NCBI GenBank assembly: GCA_011799875.1
Contig: CM022302.1
Coordinates: forward strand, 56,523,599-56,587,598
DNA: 64,000 nucleotides
Source: Thinopyrum elongatum
Lineage: Eukaryota; Streptophyta; Magnoliopsida; Poales; Poaceae
Direction of reading: 5' to 3'
Part shown: positions 11,490 to 20,634 of the stretch, piece after piece
Layout: every line of letters starts with the position of its first letter
How positions within the stretch are numbered: the first letter of the stretch is position 1
Program-made: the position numbers and the translations under genes
The notes under the pieces: model-generated
Database searches by the model: none
The model's input: only the letters and a program-made list of their open reading frames with translations
Told to the model about the DNA's origin: nothing

Positions 11490-14400
11490 TGTGACGCCCC
11501 CGATTCAATCGTACACTAATCATACACGCAAACGTGTACGATCGAGATCAGGGACTCACGGGAAGATATCACAACACAACTCTAAACACAAAAGAAATAA
11601 TTCAAGCTTCATAATACAAGCCAGGGGCCTCGAGGGCTCGAATACAAAAGCTCAAGAGCGCAAGAGTCAGCGGAAGCAAATATATCTGAGTACAGACTTA
11701 AATTTAAACAAGTTTTGCCTTAAGAAGGCTAGCACAAACAGGGATACAGATCGAAAAGGCAAAGGCCTCCTGCCTGGGATCCTCCTAACTACTCCTGGTA
11801 GTCGGCGTCCTGGACGTAGTAGTAGACTCCGTCCTGGTGGTAGTAGTCGTCGTCGGTAGGGGCGGCAGTCTCCTGGGCTCCACCATCTGATCGCAACATC
11901 CGAGAGGAAAGGAAAAGGGGAAAAAGAGGGAGCAAAGCAACCGTGAGTACTCATCCAAAGTACTCGCAAGCAAGGATCTACACTACATATGCAATGGTAT
12001 CAATGAAATGGGTAGTATCGGTGGACTGAACTGCAGAATGCCAGAATAAGAGGGGGATAGCTAGTCCTATCGAAGACTGCGCTTCTGGCAGCCTCCATCT
12101 TGAAGCATGTAGAAGAGAGTAGCAAGTGCAGCATCAAGTAACATCGCATAGCATAATCCTACCCGACGATCCTCTCCTCGTCACCCTGTGAGAGAGCGAT
12201 CACCGGGTTGGATCTGGCACTTGAAAGGGTGTGTTTTATTAAGTATCCGGTTCTAGTTGTCATAAGGTCGAGGTACAACTCCAGGTCGTCCTTTTACCGA
12301 GGGACACGGCTATTCGAATAGCTAAACTTCCCTGTAGGGGTGCACCACATTACCCAACACGCTCGATCCCTCTGGCCGGGCACACTTTCCTGGGTCATAC
12401 CCGGCCTCGGAAGATCAACACGTCGCAGCCCTACCTAGGCCTAACAGAGAGGTCAGCACGCCGGTCTAAATCCTATGCGCGCAGGGGTCTGGGCCCATCG
12501 CCCATTGCACACCTGCACGTTGCGTGGGCGGCCGGTAAGCAGACCTAGCAACCTCCATTACAAAGCAAGTTGCGTTACGCGGTCCAACCCGGCGCGCGCC
12601 GCTCAGTCGCTGACGTCTAGGAGGCTTCGGCTGATACCACGACGTCGAGTGCCCATAACTGTTCCCGCGTGGTGGTTAGTGCGTAAAGGCTCGTAGCCAG
12701 ACTCAGATCAAATACCAAGATCTCGTTAAGCGTGTTATTTTGAAGTAACCGCGGACACCGACCAGGGACCAGGCCCACCTGTCTCCTAGGTGGTCACAAC
12801 CTGCCCTGTCGCTCCGCCACAAAGTAACACTCGGGGGCCGTCGGGAACCTAGGCCCACCTCTACCTGTATGGTACCACCTGCCCCTTCAGCCCCCATCTC
12901 CGAACAGAAACATAAGTATGTAATAGTATATAATATAAAACCGTGATCACCTCCCGAAGTGATCACGGCCCAGTAGTATAGCATGGCAGACTGATGTAAT
13001 TCTAGCAACCTATACTAAGCATTTAGGATTGCAGGTAAGGTATCAACAGTAGTAGCAAAGACAGGCTATGCAGCAGAATAGGATAAACCGAAAGCAGTAA
13101 CATGCTACACTACTCTAATGCAAGCAGTAGAGAGAAGGAATAGGCGATATCGGGTTGATCAAGGGGGGGGGGGGTTGCCTGGAAGCTCGGCAGAGAAGGA
13201 AGGGTCGTCAACACTGTAGTCGTACTGGGGGTCGCCGGCAGTCTCGGAGTCTACCAGAGAGAAGAGGGGGAAGAAACAATAAATATAATGCAAACAGATG
13301 CATAACGATGCATGACATGACATATAACGGTGCTAGGTGTGCCCTAACGCGGTGATAGGTGATACCGGCGAAGGGGGGAAACATACGGGAAAGTATTCCC
13401 GGTGTTTGACTTTTTCAGACAGACGGACCGGAGGTGGATTGTTGCATGTTCACTATGTTAGAGACGCGTGGCAGACGAACGGACTACGTATTCGGATTCA
13501 TCTCGAAATTCTGAGCAACTTTCATGTACAAAGTATTTTCATCCGAGTTACGGTTTATTTTATATTAATTTTTAAAGATTTAATCAATTCTGAAATTATT
13601 ATTAATTAAATTAATTCGAAAATAGAAATATGATGTCAGCATTACGTCAGCGTGACGTCAGCAATCAACAGGACAGTTGACTGGGTCAAACTGACGGTGG
13701 GTCCCACAAGTCATAGACTGTTTATTAACATATTAACTAAACAGAGTTAATTAGTTTATTAGCGATTAGGTTAATCTAAACAGATTTAATTAAGTTAATT
13801 AATTCTTTAATTAATTAATAATTTTATTTTAAAATTCTTTTTTTTATAACGTTCCAGGGGCGGGGCCCCACTTGTCATTGACCCAAAGGGGCCAAACGGG
13901 CTCCGGGCGGTTACGGGCGCATGGCTCGCGGGCGTGCGGGCGCGCGCCCAAGTAGCGGCACGGTGGCGCGGCCGCGGGCGCCCGATGGGGCAAGCCCGAG
14001 CGCGTGGTCGTGGAGGCCGGCCAGCGTGAGGGCGGAGTTCGGCGAGGGGGGCCCGGGGCGAGCAGCAGGTCCGGCGAGTGGGGGCCCGGGGCGCAGCGAG
14101 CACCGCGAGCAGGGGTGCAGCACGGGCAGCACGGCAGCAGCTCGGCAGGTGCGGGCGGCGGTGGCTGCGGTGAGCACGCGGGCGAGCGCGGCAGCAGATG
14201 CAGAAGCAGCAGCGCCGCGCATGGGAGGGGATGGCTGCAGGAGGTCGAGGCCAGGCGCGGCGCGGCCATGGGGGCAGGCGGGCAGCGGTATGGCGGGGCG
14301 GCGGCCGCGGGGTGGTGAGCGCGCGTGCGGGCTGTGGACGGCGCCGGCGACAGAGAGGGGAAGGGAGGGAGCTCACGGTGGGTGTAGGGACTAAGGCAGC

Positions 14401-14972
14401 GGTGGTCGACGACGAAGCAGCGGCGGGGCGGCGTGCGTCGAGGACGGGGGAGATCGAGGCTGTCCGGGTGATGGCGAGCGCGAGGCGCGCGGCGAAGTGC
14501 GAGCGCGGCGCGGTCGCCGATCCAGATCGGGGGGAAGTGAGAGCGAGTGGGGGGTTCGGTCTAGGGTTTGACCGGGGTGGGGGTTAAGGGAGCGAGGGGC
14601 GGCCGGCCGGCTGGGCCAGGTGGGCCGGCCTGGCAAGCAGCTGGGCCGACTGGCCCAGTGGGGGGGGGGTTCTTTTTCTTTTGTTGTTTTCGTTTAGTCC
14701 TTTTCTTTTTATTTATTTTCTTTTCTGTTTTAATTCATTTAAAAGTATTTAGGCTTTTTATAAAAGCATGGTTCCTTCACCATAAATACCTAGGCATTAA
14801 TCGGCACACGCCGAACATTTTAGTTTTAAAGTTTGAAAAAAATTTATGTTTGACAAAAATTCAAATTTGAATTCGAACCGGTTTCGAACTAACGCGAGAT
14901 TAGCAACAGTAACGGAGGTGATGTGGCATTGTTAGCAGAGGTTCACTGTAGCACAATTATCCGGGCGTTACA
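11490..14972 (-). repeat. 5' LTR of Gypsy-1
   Basis: The LTR is complete at 3483 bp, from TGTGACGCCCCC at 11490 to GGGCGTTACA at 14972. It is collinear with the left LTR. It has its own small indels, including about 20 bp missing near 12988 and an extra GC-rich block near 14327-14350. As in the left copy, the GC-rich zone 13860-14650 gives long spurious frames. Confidence 0.96.
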
Positions 14973-15627
14973 CTTGAACTGGCCTCTGAGACCACATTCA
15001 AAATTATTTCATAAATGGGAAATCAATGTTCTCAAAATGAGTCAGAAGTTTGTCGATGGTCTTGTTATATTATATCAAGGCCGCACATTGAATTTCATTC
15101 GATTCAAAGTTCGTTTGCTACCTGAACGTTTAAATATGTGGCGATATTAACCAATATAAATAATAAATAATTTTCAAAAATAAAAATTAGAGTAGTGGGT
15201 TGTGCCTATTCGCTCTCTTCCTCAAGATCCAAAGCCCACCTAAGACCTCTGAAAAGTCAGCCCAATCACAATCTAGGCTCCCTACTATATAAGGAAAGTC
15301 ATCTCCTTCCCTTTGGGGCAGACCCTAGTTAGGAAGGAGACAGCCTCCTTAATTTCGTCCTAGCGCTCCCACTCCTTAGTTTACCCGCCTGACCAACCAC
15401 AGCCAGTCGCCACCTCGCACACGTCGATCTGTTCCGTCCGGCTTAGATCCGACGACCGAGAGGCAGCCACCCACAACCTCCAGCCCTCCTGCACGGCCTG
15501 TGAGGCCCAGGGGAGGTGCTCCCGAGTATCCTTCGACCGCGTCCCACACCCTCCTTGAGTCCCACACGCCGCTGGGAGGCCATCGACTCAGTCGCCGGTG
15601 AGCATGTACAGCCGCGCATCGGCCTCC
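14973..15627 (+). other. Orphan promoter-like segment, no gene recognised
   Basis: This is the first non-LTR sequence after Gypsy-1. An AT-rich half (to about 15190) is followed by CCCAATCAC (about 15261), TATATAAG (15286-15293) and a C-rich stretch resembling a 5' untranslated region. That is CCAAT and TATA spacing like a plant core promoter on the plus strand. No start codon opens a recognisable protein before the CACTA-type terminus at 15628. It may be the 5' end of a gene cut by transposons, or a captured promoter. Confidence 0.4.
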
Positions 15628-15700
15628 CACTACAAGAAATCTGTTAATCTGTGAAGGATTTCTGATGACGTTCTCAGAAAACATCGTCGATTGGCCCATT
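15628..15700 (+). mobile_element. CACTA transposon terminus (partner end not found)
   Basis: CACTACAAGAAATCTGTTAA opens the stretch, followed by ACGTTCTCAGAAAACATCGT, which resembles the terminal and subterminal repeats of grass CACTA elements. The 3 bp before it are TCC. I found no matching TTTCTTGTAGTG end further right, so the element is a fragment, or its other end was lost or lies outside. From about 15700 to 15908 I see no feature. Confidence 0.55.
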
Positions 15701-15908
15701 AGTAGCTGCCCAAGAGAAAAAAAACAAACGGGCTTAGCAGAGCGAGTGCCCCCGCACGCGGAAGAAAAAATTCAAGTCGCAACGCGAGGGGTCAAAATTT
15801 TCAAGGCAGCCCATCTAACTCCACCATTCCAAACCCTAAAATCCCTTCCCCCATCCCCTTGGCCGCCACCACTCCCACCTCCCATCCCGATCCACAATCT
15901 CTGCCTCG

Positions 15909-16212
15909 GTAACCACATGGGCAAGGGGAATGGGAGTTTGCACAAGGGAGTTTGTGATGGGATAAGGCGTGGGAAGTATATTTTTACTCTCATTCCCTTG
16001 TTTGGTATACGATGGGAATTAGTGTGGGATAAAACTTTGCCCACAAATTAACAAGATTAACCCGTGGCAAGAAAACGATGATAATTGACTTCCTCAACTC
16101 ACATTCCTCTTCCCACTTAAACTCTCATCATTCTCTCTAATGAATCAATGGACTTTTAATCTCCTTCCTTCTTAACTCCCATTCCCCATCTCTAATTCCC
16201 ATGAACCGTTAC
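15909..16212. mobile_element. MITE-like inverted-repeat element
   Basis: GTAACC..CATGGG..GGGGAATGGGAG on the left (15909-15938) reappears inverted as CTCCCATTCCCC..CCCATGAACCGTTAC on the right (about 16176-16212), with an imperfect inner match. Size (about 300 bp), inverted ends and lack of coding potential suggest a MITE. I cannot find a clean target duplication: TAA on the left against TTA on the right is not a direct repeat. The superfamily is therefore open. Confidence 0.45.
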
Positions 16213-16853
16213 TAGTACCGCACCGTGCGGCACAGGCAGGATCCCGGCGGTACTACCCACCTATGGCCTGCATGTCTTCCTCCCCAACGGCGGCTTGGAA
16301 CAACGCTCAGTTCCGCTCCCGCGTACTCATGCGCATGAACTGGATCCCGACCGTGCAGTCCACCGGCCTCCGCCTCTTTCCCCCCAACCGTGGCACAGCT
16401 CGACCCGCGACTGCCCTCCCCGACCGTGGCGCAGCTCGACCCACTGTTGCCCTCCCCTACTGCTGGAGCTTGCGCCACTGCCCTCGTCGACGTCGTCATC
16501 GGCGCAAGCGCGCGGCGGTCGCAACCCCCTGGGGGAGTGGAGTGGACGCGTGAAGGCGCTGTTGGTGGGATTCCGCTCGTGGATGGCGAAGCAGCCCATC
16601 CATGTCGAGGCAGTGGTGACCACGGTGGTGGGGCCAAGGCGCTCGGGGACCTCATGGGCTCGCTCACTGCCAATGGTGAGTCGCCGTTTGTCATTCCACC
16701 AGCCATGGCATCTTTCAAGCAGATGCAGGTTGCGAACCCTACGACATCCTCTGCTTTTATTTTATTTGATTTGCTGTTGCTGAATTATTCATGGTAACTG
16801 ATAACTATTGTGCGTACGATTGGAACATGTTTTCTAAAAAATTATTTGTTATA
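16213..16853. other. GC-rich then AT-rich segment without a recognised gene
   Basis: Several open frames of 80-170 codons overlap on both strands at 16212-16800, none with a motif I know. A 36-bp tandem duplication explains part of their length. It could be the remains of a first exon next to the CACTA fragment, but nothing supports a product. Confidence 0.3.
16388..16459 (+). repeat. 36-bp tandem duplication
   Basis: The unit starting CCGTGGCACAGCTCGACCC at 16388 is repeated at 16424 with a few changes, two copies in all. The period is a multiple of three, so overlapping frames stay open across it. Confidence 0.75.
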
Positions 16854-18057
16854 CTAGCAAAAGGTCCCGTGTGCTCAAACAGGAGAAAAAATGATAATCT
16901 TCAATGGCCATGATCATATTTTTCTACATCATCGAGATACACTATCACTCTCAATTTTGTGAAATCATGAACAATTTTTTAAACTCGTGAACATATTTGA
17001 AATATTGAACATTTTCCAAATTCATGAACACTTTTACAAATTTTTGAACATTTTCTAAAATCAAGAAGATTTTTGAATTTTTGAACATTTTATACGATTT
17101 GCAAACACTTTTTAAAATTGTCAGCATTTTCTAAACACTTTTCTTGAATCGACGAACATTTCTAGATTTGACGAACATTTTTTTGGAAATTGGTGAAACA
17201 TTTTTTAAAATTCACGAACATTTTTTTGGAATAACAAATATTTGGACTAAGTGAAAATTTGATGAATGAATAAACTACACGAACAGTTATTTGAATTTTT
17301 AGGATATTTTTCATTCATGAACAGTTTTTGAATTGGCGGAATTTTTCCAATTTCATTAACATTTTTTAATACACGAACTTTTTACAAAATTATGAACAGT
17401 TTTTGATTTTCTGAACATTTATTTTAAAAATTAACATTTTTTAATAAGCAACCATTTTTTTACAAAACCGCGAATATTTTTTGAATCCACAAATATTTTA
17501 TGATTTATTAATTATTTTATCTCAAAATTCTCATATTTTTTAATTTTCGGAAAAAAAATTAAGTCCAAATTATTTAATGTAAAAAAGAGAAAAATCAAAA
17601 AGTAAATCGGAAAAATAAAAAACAAATTTTAAAAAAGGCCGCCCAACATGGGCCGGCCCAAACAGGCGCGCTGCGTCTTTCCAGTGCACAGAGCGCAGTA
17701 TACGAGTCCCTACTGCATGTTTTTTATAACTTATGGGTGTCATTGGTGGGTAATATTTTACAACTTTGGGGGCAATTTTCGTGACGTACCTCCAGAAGCA
17801 ATAGCTCTTTTATTATTACTACCTCCGTCCTGGTTTATTGGTCCCCATTGTAATCTGTGCTAAATTTTGACCATAAATTTAACTAACAAATTGTTTATGC
17901 ATGTCACAACAAATTATATCATTGAAAATTATGTTCAAATACGAATGCAACGATATAATTTTTGTTGACATGCACTAACATTTTGCCAGTTAAATCTTTG
18001 GTCAAAATTTAGCACAAATTGCAAATGGGACTAATAAACCAGGACGGAGGTAGTAGA
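16854..18057 (-). mobile_element. Helitron A, small non-autonomous, complete
   Basis: Read on the minus strand it starts TCTAC at 18057 (continuing TAGTAATAATAAAAGAGC once the nested MITE is ignored) and ends ...CCTTTTGCTAG at 16854. These are the TC...CTRR ends of Helitrons. A degenerate hairpin (CCTGT...ACGGG) lies just inside the 3' end. The plus-strand flanks are A on the left and T on the right, the A/T target Helitrons use without duplication. The interior is a long AT-rich run of GAACATTTTT-like words with no coding sequence, plus a GGGCCGGCCC patch near 17651. The full span is 1204 bp including the Stowaway. Confidence 0.75.
17822..18050. mobile_element. Stowaway-like MITE inside Helitron A
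   Basis: CCTCCGTCCTGGTTTATTGG at the left is matched by an inverted copy at the right (CTAATAAACCAGGACGGAGG), with TA on both sides (17820-17821, 18051-18052). It is 229 bp, AT-rich and noncoding. It sits in the 5' terminus of Helitron A, so it inserted after that Helitron arrived. Confidence 0.85.
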
Positions 18058-18059
18058 TA

Positions 18060-18591
18060 CTAGTAATTCGTACGTGCTTTGCACGTTAGATTACTATGTG
18101 TAATCACAATACTAAATCATTTAAATTAAAACTAAATCTCCTATCTTATGATAAAATTATCATGTAATTTTCAGAAATACATTTGTGTTTTCTACTGGGA
18201 GCATATTTTTGTTTAGCTTTCACATCAAATCACAGTATCACAACGACTTTCGACATGAAAAATGCATTAGACGAATCATTTTTTTCCCTTCAAAAGAGAC
18301 GTTATTGACACGTTGGTGAACTCTTGTAGTTTTCCAAATTCAAATTTTAAATATAAAGAAAATTAGTTCCGTGTAATAATTTTCACCTTTTCAAACTTTA
18401 AGTTAGAGTATTCTTATAAACTCTATTTCATTTGTGTGTCGTTGACCTCAAAGTGTTTTAAGCAACTTAACGTCATGTTAAGAAAATTAATATTAAAATC
18501 TAAATCTAAACTTCCTACTGATTGTTTGAATATTTCTCTCAACGACCAGTAAGGTTCCCATGTGTGCACTCTTTTCTACAGTGTACTACTA
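18060..18591 (-). mobile_element. Helitron B, 3' terminal part only
   Basis: On the minus strand ACGTGC-AAA-GCACGT (18072-18086 in plus coordinates) forms a perfect 6-bp hairpin, followed by ACGAATTA and the terminal CTAG (18060-18063), with T next. The 5' TC end should lie to the right, but I cannot place it. The AT-rich sequence up to the next MITE shows no gene and is assigned here only provisionally. Confidence 0.55.
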
Positions 18592-18752
18592 CTCCCTACG
18601 TTCTTAAATATTTGTCTTTCTAGGGATTTCAAATGGACTACCACATACGGATGTATATAGACATATTTTAGAGTATAGATTCACTCATTTTGCTCCGTAT
18701 GTAGTCACTTATTCAAATATTTAGAAAGACAAATATTTAGGAACGGAGGGAG
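18592..18752. mobile_element. Stowaway MITE (Athos-like)
   Basis: It is 161 bp with inverted ends CTCCCTACGTTCTTAAATAT / ATATTTAGGAACGGAGGGAG and TA at both flanks (18590-18591, 18753-18754). The interior contains the CTCATTTTGCTCCGTATGTA block also present in the MITE at 28154. The subfamily name is from memory and uncertain. Confidence 0.9.
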
Positions 18753-18883
18753 TACTTTTGAGAAAAAATAAGAAAGCTTTCATGCATGCATTCAACGGCA
18801 CTCACGCGAGTAAATTGCTACTGTAGCGCTCACGTCTAGGAACTTCCAGTCTGTACTGGAGCAGGAGCACTTGTCCTGTAACA

Positions 18884-20000
18884 GGCAAAAACGACAAATT
18901 TGACCGATGGACAAAAAAAATTCATAAAGTGAACTGTCCTTGAAAAAAAATTGCGCTGCTGACCCTTTCGTGTAGCGCCCGACAACCAGACGTCACATTA
19001 CACTGTGCAGCGCCCGACTGATAGGCGCTACACGCCTTACCAGGGTCGCACTCCGAACTACCTAAAAATTATTAAGTCAGTGTGTAACACCTGAGAGCTA
19101 GTGTAGCGCCTAGACCTAGACACTAGGCACTGCACTGCTTGCATTACAGCAGCATGGCGCTTTCGGTCGTCAGAGTGCGCTTTCTCGACTTTCTCGCTCG
19201 GCGGCAGCATGGCGCCTCTGCTGCGGTAGCAAATGAGCCGAACAGTGGCTGTCAATGGATTCTCCTTTGGATTTTAACTGTCTACTGTTGCTTCCCACCC
19301 TCGTTTCCTGTAGCTCCCCAACGACGGCGACGGCTCCTGTCTCGTGTTGCCCTGCGGGCATTTAATCGGCATGGAGGGTGATTTGGTGGATGGATGAGGA
19401 CGATGGCTGAAGCTGAGAAAGAACGGGCTCGTCCGCGGAGGTGTGGAGAAGCAAAGTCTGACCTCTGGAGTTTTTGAAGAAGAAAAAAAAATGGAATACA
19501 GTCTAGTAACTCTGAACTCTACTGTTGCATAATTTTTGCATGTGAAAGTGTTCTCTGCACTTGTGCGTGCATGGGCGTTGGGCGAGGTGCGAGGAGCACA
19601 AGGTTGGGGTGGCTCTGATTGATGCGCTGAGCTTCTACTGTATAGCACTAACTTCTTGCTTGGTAGGGCATGCGGATAACAGTGAGACAAACGAGAGTGC
19701 TGGATACATCGTAAACGTAGGGAGAAACGTTGGTAGGGCATGCAAGCAGTGCAGCGCCTAGTGTCTAGGTATAGTGTAGCGCCTAGCTCTCAGGCGTTAC
19801 ACACTGACTTAGCAATTTTTAAGCAGTTCGAAGTGCGACGCTGGCCAGACGTGTAGCGCCTGTCAGTCAGGCGCTGCACAGTGTAGTGTGGCGCCTGACT
19901 GTCGGGCGCTACACGAAAGGGTCAGTGGAGCGAAAAAATTTCAAGGACAGTTCACTTTGTGAATTCTTTTCGTCCACAGGTTAAATTTGTCGTTTTTGCC
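18884..20000. mobile_element. Non-autonomous Mutator-like element (MULE) with long TIRs
   Basis: The element is 1117 bp with near-identical inverted arms of 261 bp (18884-19144 and 19740-20000) starting GGCAAAAACGACAAATTT. It has a perfect 9-bp target duplication CCTGTAACA (18875-18883, 20001-20009), and long TIRs with a 9-bp duplication are the Mutator signature. Within each arm TGTAGCGCC and its inverse GGCGCTACA recur several times, so each arm can fold on itself. The middle (19145-19739) has no transposase and no protein I recognise. It could be captured sequence, but I cannot name a source. Confidence 0.88.
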
Positions 20001-20305
20001 CCTGTAACATGGCCAGTTCACAACACAAAGGTCCTCATGTGAAAGTTCTGGAGAATGAGTCAGGTCAGATGGGTGATGGCAGAAGGGCCCCTCACAGCGA
20101 ATCCCTGCAATATCAACCATCGGATTGCCAAATCGAATGGCACACATGATGCCACGTTTCCTCATATTCGAACCAATTAATTACGGCCGTCCGATTGCAA
20201 AGATCCAACAGCTCATATCCCATTGTTAGAGTCTGAAGAAAAATGAAGCCTCCTCAGGCCATGTGCCCTCGCAGCCGTCGGATCGCGCTCCCGGGCGAAT
20301 CCTGT

Positions 20306-20376
20306 CCGTCGGATCTCCGGGTGAAGCGATACTGGCCGTCGGATCTCCGGGTGAAGCGATCCTGGCCGTCGGATCG
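20306..20376 (+). repeat. 30-bp tandem repeat
   Basis: The unit CCGTCGGATCTCCGGGTGAA plus ten bases occurs 2.3 times in a GC-rich, promoter-like context. Confidence 0.8.
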
Positions 20377-20495
20377 AGATCAACACTGCTACAATGAATA
20401 GTGCACTCAAGTTTGTGCTACCGCCTGTAATTTCCCTGCCCCACCGAGGGCATTCTCGTCTTTTCACACTCTCCCCGTCGCGCCCCTTCCTTTCG

Positions 20496-20634
20496 TGCCC
20501 CAGCCGCCGCCGCCGCTCGCCCCATCCCCCTCGCATCGCCACCCCCACCCCTTTCTCCCCTCCCCTGCTCTCATGCCCCAGCCGCCGCCGCCACTCGCCC
20601 CATCCCCCTTGCACTGCCACCGCCACCCCCTTCT
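20496..20634 (+). repeat. 78-bp tandem repeat, C-rich
   Basis: TGCCCCAGCCGCCGCCGCC recurs with a 78-bp period (starts 20496 and 20574). The unit is a multiple of three and keeps a proline/arginine-rich frame open, but it is probably untranslated. Confidence 0.75.

Larger units (their letters stand above)
1..14972 (-). mobile_element. Gypsy-1: LTR retrotransposon, chromovirus (Tekay-like), nearly complete
   Basis: Two long LTRs (1-3486 and 11490-14972) flank a minus-strand internal region with PBS, an extra ORF, gag-pol and PPT, in the order expected for Gypsy. The left LTR lacks its first about 42 bases because the window starts inside it. Without the nested solo LTR the element is about 12.8 kb. 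Gag and pol are fused in one frame and the protein ends in a chromodomain-like tail, which points to the chromovirus branch; a Tekay-type clade is my inference. Both LTRs begin TGTAACGCCC when read on the minus strand. The right flank after the element is CTTGA; the matching left target duplication lies outside the window. Coding defects mean this copy cannot make a full polyprotein. Confidence 0.93.

Noticed and set aside
16212..16797. Frames of 130-168 codons on both strands that might be a gene
   Set aside because: No recognisable domain, strongly overlapping frames and a 36-bp tandem repeat inflating length. Kept only as an unassigned GC-rich segment.
18060..18086. ACGTGC..GCACGT hairpin as a transcription terminator or regulatory palindrome
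   Set aside because: It is followed at the proper distance by CTAG and T, which fits a Helitron 3' end better.
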